This document shows, piece after piece, positions 1 to 8,396 of a stretch of 39,783 nucleotides of DNA. The notes under the pieces were generated by a model. The model worked only from the letters and a program-made list of their open reading frames with translations. It was not told where the DNA came from and did not search any database. The translations under genes and the position numbers were made by a program. The stretch is from Gemmatimonas sp. (GTDB lineage: Bacteria > Gemmatimonadota > Gemmatimonadetes > Gemmatimonadales > Gemmatimonadaceae): assembly GCA_023910675.1 (NCBI GenBank), contig JAAVWC010000032.1:1-39783 (forward strand), given 5' to 3'. Every line of letters starts with the position of its first letter. Position 1 is the first letter of the stretch.

Positions 1-180
1 CCCATGGCGCGTGCCGCTGTGGCCGCCGGTGCGGACGGCATTCTGGTGGAGATGCACCCCACGCCCGACAAGGCGCTCTCCGACGGTGCGCAGTCGCTGT
101 ACCCCGATCAGTTCGCCGAGCTCGTGCGGCAGCTGCGGACCATCGCGGCGGCCATCGGGCGTAGCGTTACCGACGTCTGA
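1..180 (+). CDS. 3-deoxy-7-phosphoheptulonate (DAHP) synthase, 3' end only
   Basis: Frame 1 is open from the window edge to a TGA at 178-180 and gives the last 59 residues of a protein. The stretch [20 protein letters not shown] followed by DGAQSL matches the C-terminal barrel strand and helix of AroF/AroG-like DAHP synthases of the KDO8P-synthase-related (type I beta) group, where the conserved EMHPxPxxALSDG segment lines the active site. These enzymes condense phosphoenolpyruvate with erythrose 4-phosphate in the first step of the shikimate pathway. The start lies outside the window. A 37-bp gap separates it from the lolA start, so the two may be cotranscribed. Family confidence is good; the exact subtype cannot be checked from the fragment. 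Confidence 0.85.
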   Translation, partial: PMARAAVAAGADGILVEMHPTPDKALSDGAQSLYPDQFAELVRQLRTIAAAIGRSVTDV

Positions 181-217
181 ACCGGCACCTGCTGCTGCCG
201 CGAGGGTATGCACTCCC

Positions 218-910
218 ATGACAATATCTTCGAACACGACCGCCGGAGTGACCGTGCGCGTGATGGCGCTCACAGTACTCCTGAGCGCGTCGCTGGACGC
301 ACAGAATGGCGCCGAGACGGCGTACGATCGCGTGGCCAAGGCGTGGAGCGGCACGAAGACGCTCGAAGCCAACTTCGACCAGAAGATCACCAATCCGTTG
401 CTTGGACGGTCGGTGACGTCGCGTGGCGTGTTTCAGCAGCAGCGTCCCGGGAAGGTTTCCATCACCTTCACGCAGCCCGCTGGCGATCGCATTGTGGGTG
501 ATGGCAAGACGCTTTGGGTGTATCTGCCCAGCAGTGCGCCGGGGCAAGTGCTCAAGCTGCCCGGCGATGCGGACGGCGCCATCGTCGCCGATTTGCTGGG
601 GCAGTTGCTCGAATCACCCAAGCGTGCGTTTGTGATTTCCGGTGGCGAGGCCGTCAGCATTGACGGGCGTGCGACGCGTCGCGTGCAGTTGTTGCCACGC
701 AATCCTGATGCGGTGCCCTTCCAGAAAGCCACGTTGTGGCTCGACGACAAGGAGCCGCGGCCGGTGCGCGTGCAGGTCATCGACGGTCAGGGGGTAGATC
801 GCACGATCACGCTGACATCGTGGTCGCCCGACGCCACGCTCCCCAAGAACGCGTTCGAGTTCAAGGTGCCAAAGGGCGCCAAGGTGCAAACGAAGCTGCC
901 GGGCGCCTGA
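218..910 (+). CDS. lolA: LolA-family outer-membrane lipoprotein carrier protein
   Basis: A 230-residue protein. The ATG at 218 is chosen because it gives a sensible secretion signal: a hydrophobic stretch at residues 11-26 (VTVRVMALTVLLSASL) ending near DA-QN at 28-30. The open frame extends upstream, but that part overlaps the DAHP synthase gene. The mature part has the LolA pattern: an amphipathic N-terminal helix (YDRVAKAWSGTKTLEANF), then beta strands rich in R/Q/P such as RGVFQQQRPGKVSITF and GDGKTLWVYLPSS. LolA shuttles lipoproteins through the periplasm from the LolCDE complex to the outer membrane, so this gene supports a diderm envelope. No LolB or LolCDE is in the window. It converges on ctp, with a strong hairpin between them. 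Confidence 0.85.
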   Translation: MTISSNTTAGVTVRVMALTVLLSASLDAQNGAETAYDRVAKAWSGTKTLEANFDQKITNPLLGRSVTSRGVFQQQRPGKVSITFTQPAGDRIVGDGKTLWVYLPSSAPGQVLKLPGDADGAIVADLLGQLLESPKRAFVISGGEAVSIDGRATRRVQLLPRNPDAVPFQKATLWLDDKEPRPVRVQVIDGQGVDRTITLTSWSPDATLPKNAFEFKVPKGAKVQTKLPGA

Positions 911-916
911 TTCAGC

Positions 917-950
917 AGGTACGGACGCGGCACACTCCGCGTCCGTACCT
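917..950. terminator. Perfect 14-bp stem hairpin between convergent genes
   Basis: Bases 917-930 (AGGTACGGACGCGG) and 937-950 are exact reverse complements, leaving a 6-nt loop (931-936). It fills the 47-bp gap between the stops of lolA (+) and ctp (-), so it can act as a bidirectional terminator or RNA-stabilising 3' structure. There is no clear U-tract on either side, so Rho-independent termination in the classic sense is not proven. Confidence 0.75.
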
Positions 951-957
951 CAATGCC

Positions 958-2604
958 TTACGGCGTGGCCGGTACCGACACCGCGCGCCGTTCCAGATTG
1001 CCAAACACATCGCGCGGCGTGCGGGCGCTGGTGAGAATCTGCGACGCGCGCTGCAGGGCGGCATCATCCTGCGTACGGCGCATGAATTCCGCATCGCTGC
1101 CGAAGGCCTGCCGCGTGAGTTCGTAGCCCACCGACCGCGCAATCCACGGGGCGGCGCTATCGAAGACGGCGCGCGGCGGGGCCACCTTCCGCGCCGCGAG
1201 ATCGGCATACAACGCGTCGAGCTGTTCGCGCGACACGAGATCACCGGCGGACTGCATTTGCCGCTTCTGCTGCTGCGCCAACTTGGAGATGGCATCGCGA
1301 TACGCGCCGAGGTTCTTGCCCATGGCGCGCGCGAGTGCCTGCACGGGCTGCGGCGCAATGGTATCCCCGACGATGACATCGGGGGTAATGCCACCCCCAC
1401 CGAACACCGTGCGCCCCGCATCGGTGCGGAAGCGCGGGCGGATGGTATCGGGGAGCGACACGCCGACGGTGTCCGATTCCACGTCGTCGTCGGGGTTACG
1501 CTCGGGCGGGCGATTGATGCTGCGTCCCACCGGCGTGAACCACCGTGCGATCGTCAGACGCAACGCGCCACCGCTCGAGAGCGGGTACACATTTTGGGCA
1601 CTGCCTTTGCCAAAGCTCGTCACGCCCAGCACGATCGCGCGGTCGTGATCCTGCAACGCGCCCGCAACGATCTCCGACGAGCTCGCACTCGAGCGATCGA
1701 CCAGCACCGCGAGCGGTAACGTGGGCCACCGCTGCGGCATGGAATCGGTGAACGTTTGCGGCGCCGTCCCCGGGCGACCGCGCAGCTGCACGATACTCTG
1801 GCCGCGATCGAGAAACAGTTCCGCCACGGCAACGCCCTGCTCCAGCAAACCACCGGGATTGCCGCGCAAATCCATGACCAGCGACCGCGCGCCCATCTTC
1901 ACGAGCGAATCGATGGCCGACGTGAGCTCTGCGGCCGTGAACGCGTTGAAGACGTTCACGTCCACATACCCCGTGCCGTTCTGCAACAGCGCGACGCGCT
2001 GCACCGCCCGCAGATGCACCTTGTCTCGCAACAGTGTGAAGCTTTGCTCCGGTCCACCGCGTTCGACGGTGAACGTCACGGACGAGCCCGTGGGGCCGCG
2101 CAGGCGACGGAAGACTTCTTCGCGGTCGAGATCCTTCGTGGCTTCCTTCCCGATGCGCACGATGCGGTCACCGGCCATGACCCCCGCCAGGTCGGACGGG
2201 CCACCGAGTACGAGCTCGATGACGATCGGCCACCCGTCGCGGATGTCGATCTGCAAACCGATGCCCGAGAAGGTCCCCGCCATCTGCTCGTTCAACCGGC
2301 GGACCCGCTCTTCGGTGAGAAACGACGTGAACGGATCGTCCAGCTCGTTCAGCAGCCCCGCCACCGACTTGGCGTAGATGGTATCTGCGGGGAGCGAGTC
2401 GACGTATTTCTGCGCGACGGCCGCGGACACCTGGTCGAACAGGCGCGCTCCACCGAGCGGCGCGCGCACCGGCTGCACGGCGGCGGTCAGGTCGCGACCG
2501 GCCCACCAGCCGCCGACACCCAGCAGCCCGCCGAAGGCAACGGCAGCGGCCAGGGCACGGGCTCGTCGTGGCGCACGCGGCGCATCAGGAAGAATTTCAG
2601 GCAT
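958..2604 (-). CDS. C-terminal processing peptidase (S41 family), membrane-anchored
   Basis: A 548-residue serine protease. An N-terminal hydrophobic segment at about residues 15-33 serves as signal anchor. A PDZ domain follows at about 108-195 (GGPSDLAGVMAGDRIVRIG). The S41 protease core carries MDLRGNPGGLL (244-254), then the Ser region SSASSSEIVAGAL and FGKGSAQ. Ser308 and Lys333 are 25 residues apart, the same spacing as the Ser/Lys dyad of E. coli Prc. A C-terminal helical extension of about 130 residues is present. Such enzymes trim exported proteins in the periplasm. It is the last gene of the prfA-prmC-ylbF-tmk-ctp run, 16 bp after tmk. The exact paralogue (CtpA, CtpB or Prc type) is not assignable. 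Confidence 0.93.
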   Translation of the reverse strand: MPEILPDAPRAPRRARALAAAVAFGGLLGVGGWWAGRDLTAAVQPVRAPLGGARLFDQVSAAVAQKYVDSLPADTIYAKSVAGLLNELDDPFTSFLTEERVRRLNEQMAGTFSGIGLQIDIRDGWPIVIELVLGGPSDLAGVMAGDRIVRIGKEATKDLDREEVFRRLRGPTGSSVTFTVERGGPEQSFTLLRDKVHLRAVQRVALLQNGTGYVDVNVFNAFTAAELTSAIDSLVKMGARSLVMDLRGNPGGLLEQGVAVAELFLDRGQSIVQLRGRPGTAPQTFTDSMPQRWPTLPLAVLVDRSSASSSEIVAGALQDHDRAIVLGVTSFGKGSAQNVYPLSSGGALRLTIARWFTPVGRSINRPPERNPDDDVESDTVGVSLPDTIRPRFRTDAGRTVFGGGGITPDVIVGDTIAPQPVQALARAMGKNLGAYRDAISKLAQQQKRQMQSAGDLVSREQLDALYADLAARKVAPPRAVFDSAAPWIARSVGYELTRQAFGSDAEFMRRTQDDAALQRASQILTSARTPRDVFGNLERRAVSVPATP

Positions 2605-2620
2605 CGAAGGTGATCGTGCG

Positions 2621-3328
2621 CTAAAGAACGCTGAGTGCCGCCGTAGCCGCAGCCGCGAACCGCTCGGGCCACCGCGCCACCAGCACCTGCAGACAATGGG
2701 TCGTCACGACGTCTATCGGGCTGTCTGCCGCGATAGCGACCACGGGACCGGCCTCTGGGTGTTCGGCCTGCCATTCGTCGCGCAGCGCCGCCTGGAAGGC
2801 GTCGCGCACCCGTTCGTGGAAGGCCACATCTTCCTGCTCCATACGATCCGCCACGCCCCGCGCCTGCATGCGTGCCTGCGCCGTCTCGAGCGGAACGGAC
2901 AACAGCAACGTGAGGTCGGGCGAGAGCCCCGCCGTCGCGAAACGATTCACCGCCTGCAGCGACGCCATCGGCAAGCCGCGCCCAGCCCCCTGATACGCAT
3001 AGGTCGACAAGAGAAACCGGTCGACCAGCACAAGGGCGCCGCGGGCCATGGCCGGCGCGATGACATCGCGCACCAATTGCGCCCGCGAGGCGGCAAAGAG
3101 CAGCGCTTCGCTCTCCGCCGTCAACGACGACGTGGGGTCGAGGAGCAACGCGCGGATCGCATCGCCCGCCGGCGTGCCGCCGGGTTCGCGCACCGCAACG
3201 ACATCGAGCCCGACCGAACGCAGCGTATCGGCGAGCCGTGTCCATTGGGTCGTCTTGCCGACGCCCTCGCCGCCCTCGAGCACGAGCAACAACCCCAGCA
3301 CACTCTCGCCTGTGGTGTGGTCGACCAT
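2621..3328 (-). CDS. tmk: Thymidylate kinase
   Basis: Phosphorylates dTMP to dTDP. The P-loop GGEGVGKTT is at residues 19-27 of the 235-residue product, followed by REPGGTPAGDAIR (the dTMP-binding DR/E-PGGT region), DRFLLSTYAYQGAGRGL and a C-terminal lid region with RMEQED. The ATG at 3328 is preferred because GGTGA lies 4 bases upstream and because Tmk proteins begin about 15-18 residues before the P-loop. An in-frame ATG at 3340 would add four residues, and the frame is open to 3412. The gene sits 34 bp after the YlbF-family gene. Length and motifs are normal for the family. Confidence 0.93.
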   Translation of the reverse strand: MVDHTTGESVLGLLLVLEGGEGVGKTTQWTRLADTLRSVGLDVVAVREPGGTPAGDAIRALLLDPTSSLTAESEALLFAASRAQLVRDVIAPAMARGALVLVDRFLLSTYAYQGAGRGLPMASLQAVNRFATAGLSPDLTLLLSVPLETAQARMQARGVADRMEQEDVAFHERVRDAFQAALRDEWQAEHPEAGPVVAIAADSPIDVVTTHCLQVLVARWPERFAAAATAALSVL

Positions 3329-3362
3329 GCGTTCACCCATCGCCGTCACGGACGCCGACAAC

Positions 3363-3713
3363 TCAGCCGAGGATGATCGAGCTCGTGGCACCAGCACGAA
3401 TGCCGTCGGCAATCCACTGATTCACACGCAGCATGAGCTTGTCGAAATTGTCCTGCGCCGAGATGGCCGCCTGGTACGTGGGGTTCACCTGTACCTGCTG
3501 TAGCAACGCGTCGAGCTGCTGTTCCATGTCGGGCGTGGGCTCTTCGCCGCGATCGATCATCGCCTGCGCATCCTGACGGATCTTCTCCATCTGGCGCAAA
3601 ATGGTCGTGGCCTCGCGATCGTTGTTGAGCGCTTCGCTCGAGCGCTTCACCGCCTTGTATTCATCGCTCTGACCGATGGAACGGCCGAGATCCTTCGCCT
3701 TGTCTTCGAGCAT
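3363..3713 (-). CDS. YlbF/YmcA-family (Com_YlbF) protein
   Basis: A 116-residue, almost wholly helical, charged protein. The segments SEALNNDREATTILRQMEKI and DMEQQLDALLQQVQVNPTYQ match the Com_YlbF (former DUF964) pattern, with the typical NPxxxxxxxAQxxFxxLMxxVN motif near the C terminus. In Bacillus, YlbF/YmcA/YaaT form a complex that affects RNase Y maturation and development; the role outside Firmicutes is unknown. The ATG at 3713 is chosen because GGGAGG sits 8 bases upstream; an in-frame TTG at 3752 would add 13 residues. It lies between prmC and tmk in a housekeeping operon. Confidence 0.8.
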   Translation of the reverse strand: MLEDKAKDLGRSIGQSDEYKAVKRSSEALNNDREATTILRQMEKIRQDAQAMIDRGEEPTPDMEQQLDALLQQVQVNPTYQAAISAQDNFDKLMLRVNQWIADGIRAGATSSIILG

Positions 3714-3766
3714 GTTTCCGGCCTCCCGGGCCGTCAAAAGAAGTCCTGCCAACTCGTCGATCTCTG

Positions 3767-4648
3767 TCAGGCGCCCGGTGCACGCGCCGTGAGCACGCGA
3801 TCGCGACCGGAATAGTCCTGCACTACCCGCACGTCGTCGAACCCCTGCCGTACGGCAATCTGCGCGGTTTCTGCCGCCCGCCGCGCATCGAGCTCGAGCA
3901 CCAGCACCCCACCGGGCTCGAGCCGCTCCTGCGCACCAACCAACAACGCGTGGTACCGTGCCATACCCCTCTCCGCGGCAAAGAGCGCCACGGGCGGCTC
4001 CCAGTCGCGGACACTTCGCGGCAGGGCCTCCGCTTCCTCGTACGCAATGTACGGGGGATTCGACACAATCACACGGGCGCGGACCCCCTCCAGGGGGGCG
4101 AGATCGGCCCCGAGCCGGAAGCGCACCGGCGCGTGGGTCGGGCGGAGCAGTCGCTGCGCGTTGCCCTCGGCCACCTCGAGCGCGTCGGCCGACACGTCGG
4201 TGGCGATGACCTCGTCGAAGTGCCCCTCGGTGGCCAGCACCAGCGCGATCGCCCCGGAGCCGGTCCCGATATCCACCGCCACGCCGCCCGGACGGAGCGC
4301 CGTGAGCCGAAGCGCCTCTCCCACGACGACCTCGGTTTCCGGGCGCGGAATGAGCACCCGACGGTCCACCTGCAACACGAGTTCACGGAACGGCGCCGAA
4401 CCAACGGCATAGGCCAACGGCTCACCGCGCAGCCGCCGATGCAAGGCCCGTTCAATGGCCTCCGCCTCGCCGGGCCGGAGCGCCGGTTCCACCACCAGTC
4501 GCTGCGCCAATTCGCCGGGCGAGAGCGCCAGCACACCGGCCACCAGCAGCCGGCCCTCACGCGCCGCATCGTCGCGCACGTCGCGCTCGAGCACCGTCGA
4601 TTCGGCCACGAGTGCCACCACGCGAGTAACCACCTCGCGCAACGTCAC
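3767..4648 (-). CDS. prmC: Peptide chain release factor N5-glutamine methyltransferase
   Basis: A 293-residue SAM-dependent methyltransferase that modifies the glutamine of the GGQ motif in release factors. The N-terminal helical domain ends in RRLRGEPLAYAVG (72-83). The Rossmann domain has DIGTGSGAIAL (126-136) and the catalytic NPPY motif at residues 197-200. The start is the GTG at 4648, which overlaps the prfA TGA in a GTGA arrangement. The frame stays open far upstream inside prfA, but that is antisense-free overlap with a real gene and is not used. The overlap with prfA, its substrate, fits translational coupling. Confidence 0.93.
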   Translation of the reverse strand: MTLREVVTRVVALVAESTVLERDVRDDAAREGRLLVAGVLALSPGELAQRLVVEPALRPGEAEAIERALHRRLRGEPLAYAVGSAPFRELVLQVDRRVLIPRPETEVVVGEALRLTALRPGGVAVDIGTGSGAIALVLATEGHFDEVIATDVSADALEVAEGNAQRLLRPTHAPVRFRLGADLAPLEGVRARVIVSNPPYIAYEEAEALPRSVRDWEPPVALFAAERGMARYHALLVGAQERLEPGGVLVLELDARRAAETAQIAVRQGFDDVRVVQDYSGRDRVLTARAPGA

Positions 4649-5715
4649 CCGGCGAGGCTCTCCTCGGCGTTGGCCAACTGGATGGCGTCGAGGAACGGTC
4701 CGATATCGCCGTTCATCACGCCGTCGATGTCGTACAGCGTGACGCCAACGCGATGGTCCGTCACGCGTCCCTGGGGAAAGTTGTAGGTGCGGATCTTGGC
4801 CGACCGGTCGCCGGTGCTGACCTGCGATTTTCGCATGCGCGAGCGCTCCGCCTCCTGTTCCGACAACCGCAAATCGAGCAGCCGCGCGCGCAGCACTTCC
4901 ATCCCCTTGGCCTTGTTCTGCAGCTGCGACTTCTGGTCCTGCTGCGACACGACGATGCCGCTCGGGATGTGCGTGATGCGGACCGCCGAGTCGGTCGTGT
5001 TCACGCTCTGGCCCCCGGGGCCCGACGAACGGAAGACGTCGATGCGCAAATCCTTGTCTTCGATTTTGACATCGACCTCTTCGGCTTCGGGGAGCACGGC
5101 CACCGTAGCCGCCGACGTGTGAATGCGTCCCTGCGACTCCGTCGCCGGCACGCGCTGCACACGATGCACGCCGCTTTCCCACCGCAGCACCCCGAAGGCG
5201 CCGTCGCCCATGACCTTGAACACCGCTTCTTTCACGCCGCCCATGCTGCCATCGGAATACGAGATCGTTTCCGTGCGCCAGCCACGACGTTCGATGAAGC
5301 GCGAGTAGAGGCGCAGCAGATCACCGGCAAAGAGGCTCGCTTCGTCGCCCCCCGTCCCGGCACGGATTTCGACGATGGCAGGGCGGTCGTCGAGCGGATC
5401 ACGCGGAATGAGCAGCGGGAGCAGTGCTTTCTGCAGCTGCTCGACCTCCGCATCCAGCCGCGTGACCTCGGCGCGGGCCTCGGCGACAAAATCGGGGTCG
5501 TCCCCGTTGGCCAACTCCCGGGCGTCTTCCAGCTCCTGCTCGGCCTTGGTGAGCCGGTTGGCTTTGACCACGACCTCGGCGAGGCGATGGTGCTCACGCC
5601 CGAGCTCGGCAAGACGCGGGGCGTCCTTGGTGGTCTCGGGGTCGGCGAGCAGCTGCTCCACTTCGGTGGCGCGCCGCAGCGCGTCGGCCATGCGGTCACG
5701 AAGGTGGCTCAACAT
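4645..5715 (-). CDS. prfA: Peptide chain release factor 1
   Basis: Class I release factor that reads UAA and UAG. The 356-residue length is typical. The PAT tripeptide (residues 190-192, in QRVPATESQGRIHTS) is the RF1-type codon-recognition motif. The GGQ motif at 234-236 (SSGPGGQSVNTTDSAVR) is the peptidyl-tRNA hydrolysis site methylated by PrmC, encoded just downstream. It is the first gene of the - strand operon. Its start lies 24 bp from a CRP-like palindrome cluster (5739-5766) shared with the divergent regulator gene. Confidence 0.96.
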   Translation of the reverse strand: MLSHLRDRMADALRRATEVEQLLADPETTKDAPRLAELGREHHRLAEVVVKANRLTKAEQELEDARELANGDDPDFVAEARAEVTRLDAEVEQLQKALLPLLIPRDPLDDRPAIVEIRAGTGGDEASLFAGDLLRLYSRFIERRGWRTETISYSDGSMGGVKEAVFKVMGDGAFGVLRWESGVHRVQRVPATESQGRIHTSAATVAVLPEAEEVDVKIEDKDLRIDVFRSSGPGGQSVNTTDSAVRITHIPSGIVVSQQDQKSQLQNKAKGMEVLRARLLDLRLSEQEAERSRMRKSQVSTGDRSAKIRTYNFPQGRVTDHRVGVTLYDIDGVMNGDIGPFLDAIQLANAEESLAG

Positions 5716-5738
5716 GCAGCTGGTAATGGGATGAAATT

Positions 5739-5766
5739 CGTGATATCAGTCACAGCGAACCTGTGA
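5739..5766. promoter_or_regulatory. Nested CRP-like palindromes between prfA and crp-like gene
   Basis: Bases 5739-5754 read CGTGA-TATCAG-TCACA, one mismatch from the TGTGA-N6-TCACA consensus of CRP sites. The second half-site is shared with another inverted repeat: TCACAG (5750-5755), 5-bp spacer, CTGTGA (5761-5766), perfect arms. The regulator encoded at 5896 carries the SRETVSR recognition-helix pattern used by CRP to read TGTGA, so autoregulation and control of prfA are both plausible. Binding is inferred only. Confidence 0.6.
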
Positions 5767-5895
5767 CGAATGGGGTTAGCCTTTGCTCCGGTCAGCCGGG
5801 CCTCGTGGGCTTACGGACCTACGAGGGTCTGGCGGGTATCACCGGTGGAATCCCGAAAGCTATCGCGCAAGATACACTAAGAGAGGTGAGAGCAT

Positions 5896-6630
5896 ATGGT
5901 CACGTTCGGTACGCCACCGCTACGCTTCACACCGCCCACGATGAGTGTGTCGCTCGATCGCATTACGGACTTTTTGTCCACCGTGCCGCTGTTTCGGGAG
6001 CTTGACCGGACCGCCGTGCGGGCGTTCGCAGAGCTCACGCGCGAACAGAAGTTTGCCAAGGGGGCGATGATCGTCTCCGAGGGCGACGCCGGCGACGCGC
6101 TGTTTGTCGTGCGCTCAGGCGAAGTGAAGGTCGTGCTGACGGGCGAGGACGGCCGCGAGGTCATTCTCAACGTCCTCAACATCGGGGACCACTTCGGCGA
6201 GCTGGCGCTCATTGACGGCCGCCCGCGTTCGGCGCATGTGGTGTCGACCCAGGCCTCCAGCCTGCTGGTGCTGCGTCGCGCCGACTTCCGCCGTCAGGTG
6301 GAACAGAGCCCGCAGGTGGCATGGGGGCTCATGGTGGAGCTCTCCCGCCGTCTGCGTCAGGCCGACGGCACCATTGGCAGCCTCGTGCTCCTCGACGTGC
6401 CGGGGCGCGTGGCCAAGGTGCTGCTGGAGCACGCCACGCCGGGAGAGCCGGCGACGCTGGTGAAGCAGCTCACGCACCAGACGATTGCGCAGATGATCGG
6501 CGCGAGCCGCGAGACGGTGTCGCGCGCGATGGCGGAATTCCAGGAGAAGCAGCTCATCTCGGTGCAGCGGCGCATCGTGACGATTGTGGACCGGGCAGCC
6601 CTACAGGCGAGGACGCGCCCGCGCCTGTAG
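5896..6630 (+). CDS. CRP/FNR-family transcriptional regulator
   Basis: A 244-residue regulator. A cyclic-nucleotide-binding domain spans about residues 28-140, with a phosphate-binding cassette FGELALIDGRPRSAHV (100-115). A C-terminal winged helix at about 165-240 contains QTIAQMIGASRETVSRAMAEF (195-215). The R-E-x-x-x-R spacing in SRETVSR equals that of E. coli CRP (SRETVGR). No cysteines typical of FNR iron-sulfur binding are seen at the N terminus, so a cAMP-like nucleotide is the more likely ligand. The ATG at 5896 follows GAGAGGTGAG and is favoured; an ATG at 5941 would also give a full domain. CRP-like palindromes lie 130 bp upstream. Confidence 0.9.
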   Translation: MVTFGTPPLRFTPPTMSVSLDRITDFLSTVPLFRELDRTAVRAFAELTREQKFAKGAMIVSEGDAGDALFVVRSGEVKVVLTGEDGREVILNVLNIGDHFGELALIDGRPRSAHVVSTQASSLLVLRRADFRRQVEQSPQVAWGLMVELSRRLRQADGTIGSLVLLDVPGRVAKVLLEHATPGEPATLVKQLTHQTIAQMIGASRETVSRAMAEFQEKQLISVQRRIVTIVDRAALQARTRPRL

Positions 6631-6653
6631 GGCAAAGGCGCTACTTTCTCCGC

Positions 6654-7535
6654 ATGTCAGCAAGCGTCCCTCCGCGCGCGCGCATTCGATTTTGGGGCAC
6701 CCGTGGTACGTGTCCGTCGCCCGGCCCTCGTACCGTGCGGTACGGGGGAAACACGCCGTGTGTCGAGGTGCGCGCGCGCGACGGCGAAATCGTCATCCTC
6801 GATGCCGGCAGCGGCATTCGCGCGCTGGGCGCCCATCTCGTGTCGACGGCGCATGACGGACCGCTGCATCTGTTTCTCACGCATCGTCACAGCGATCACG
6901 TGCTGGGGCTCGCACACTTTGCGCCGCTGTTCACCGATGGTCAGCGAATACGCATTTGCTGCGGCGACGGCGAAGCGACCTCGTTACACGCGTTCACGAC
7001 CTCCATTCTCACGCCACCCATGTTTCCGTACGTGGATGGCGTGGCGACGCGTCTCGACATTTCCGAATGGGATGACTGTGTGGCGCACAGCGCCGGAGGC
7101 ATGGCGGTGCATCGCCATGTCGCGCGCCATCCCGGTGAGGCTGCGGTGTTCCGGCTCGATGACAAGACGGGACCGCTCATGGCCTACGCGCCGGACAACG
7201 AGCTGTCGTACCACCGGGAGACCGAGGCGATCATCGCGTGGCGCCGTGGCCTCGCGCGCTTTCTGCACCGCGTTCCCATTCTGGTGCACGACGCCACGTA
7301 TGAGGAGCGCGAGGTCTCACGCCACATCGGCTGGGGACACTCGTCGAACATCGAGGCCACACGCTTCGCGCTCGAATGCGAGGCGCGTACGCTCGTACTC
7401 TTCCACCATCACCCCGATCGCGACGACGACGCGGTCGAGCGCATGCTCGACGATTGCCGCACCTTCGTCGAGCGTGAGGGCGGTTCCCTGCGGCTCCTGG
7501 CCGCGTGGGAAGGGTTATCTCTCGCTGCCGATTGA
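6654..7535 (+). CDS. MBL-fold metallohydrolase (PhnP/RNase Z-like group)
   Basis: A 293-residue protein. It opens with IRFWGTRGTCPSPGP, the phosphodiesterase-type MBL start, then has YGGNTPCVEVR and LDAGSGIRALG, and the metal-binding motif HRHSDH (77-82). Later metal ligands are likely in DNELSYH, HDATY and GWGHSSN, and a terminal FHHHPDRDDD resembles members annotated as cyclic phosphodiesterases or two-component-linked MBL hydrolases. The substrate is unknown. The ATG at 6654 lies 23 bp after the regulator's stop, so both may be cotranscribed. Its last 21 bp overlap the convergent TauE gene. The open frame extends upstream through the regulator gene, but that part is not credible protein. 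Confidence 0.85.
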   Translation: MSASVPPRARIRFWGTRGTCPSPGPRTVRYGGNTPCVEVRARDGEIVILDAGSGIRALGAHLVSTAHDGPLHLFLTHRHSDHVLGLAHFAPLFTDGQRIRICCGDGEATSLHAFTTSILTPPMFPYVDGVATRLDISEWDDCVAHSAGGMAVHRHVARHPGEAAVFRLDDKTGPLMAYAPDNELSYHRETEAIIAWRRGLARFLHRVPILVHDATYEEREVSRHIGWGHSSNIEATRFALECEARTLVLFHHHPDRDDDAVERMLDDCRTFVEREGGSLRLLAAWEGLSLAAD

Positions 7536-8396
7536 CAGCGGCGCGGGACGCGCGCTGCGCATCATGGCAATCGCGGCGTAGACGACGACGAGCACCACCA
7601 GCCATCGCAGGATATCGAGCGGAAGCGACTTCACCACCAGCGCCGCGACTAGAACGCCGGGGATGCTTCCAAGCGTGAGCCCAAGGGCCGGTTGCTGCAC
7701 ATGCTGCTGCCGCTTGATGAAGGCGAGGCATCCCATGAGCGCCGCAAAGGCGCCGCTCCCCATCATGATGGGAAAGGCCGCGCGAGGGTCCATGCCGAGC
7801 ACGCTGAGCAACACGAAGGTGGGGCCGTAGTTGCCAATGCCGAGCATGACGAGGGCGCCAAGCACGAAGTTGACGCCGAGCGCAAGCAGCAGCGGTGCGC
7901 CAGTAAGTGTAAGGGCGCTGCCTCCTACTGGCATCATGCCCAGTTGGCTCACCCCCATGAAGAGGGCCGCCACGAGCAGTGCGATACCCATGCCCAGTTG
8001 CACGGGACGACGCGGCAGGCGCGAGACCACACCGGCACCAACCCAACCGCCCACGAGCGCTGCGGCGATCATGAGCGCGAGTACCGTACTGTCGATCTGC
8101 ACCACCGTGATGAAGATGAGCGCCTGCACCACCACCGATGTCGTGAGCCCCACGATCATGGTGGCTGGCAGCCGTTCATCGGGAACCATGCGCAACGCCT
8201 TGAACAGCGTCGTGGTGGTCGCGAGCGATCCAATGCCGAGTGTGTCGAAGAACGCCACGCCGAATCCAATGCCCAGCTGCACCGGCGTCGGCCACGGACG
8301 GCTGGCACCGCTGGCCCGCGACGCCTGCCACCAACGCCAGAAGAACGCCGACGTGAGGAGGCCGATGGCCGCCAGCAACAGGATGCGAATGTTCAC
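7515..8396 (-). CDS. TauE/SafE-family sulfite/organic-anion exporter
   Basis: A 293-residue polytopic membrane protein with about eight hydrophobic segments. It begins MNIRILLLAAIGLLTSAFFW, with repeats of the TauE/SafE type (for example QLGIGFGVAFFDTLGIGSLA and LGALVMLGIGNYGPTFVLLS). The family moves small anions such as sulfite or sulfoacetate across the inner membrane; the substrate here is unknown. The start is a GTG at 8396 overlapping the hyuB stop (GTGA). It is the last gene of the long - strand run. Its 3' end overlaps the convergent MBL gene by 21 bp with no hairpin between. Confidence 0.85.
   Translation of the reverse strand: MNIRILLLAAIGLLTSAFFWRWWQASRASGASRPWPTPVQLGIGFGVAFFDTLGIGSLATTTTLFKALRMVPDERLPATMIVGLTTSVVVQALIFITVVQIDSTVLALMIAAALVGGWVGAGVVSRLPRRPVQLGMGIALLVAALFMGVSQLGMMPVGGSALTLTGAPLLLALGVNFVLGALVMLGIGNYGPTFVLLSVLGMDPRAAFPIMMGSGAFAALMGCLAFIKRQQHVQQPALGLTLGSIPGVLVAALVVKSLPLDILRWLVVLVVVYAAIAMMRSARPAPLSIGSER

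Noticed and set aside
3767..5182. A 471-codon open frame containing prmC with a long N-terminal extension
   Set aside because: The extension lies inside prfA on the same strand and its translation is Arg/Gly-rich without family similarity; the GTG at 4648 overlapping the prfA stop gives a normal PrmC.
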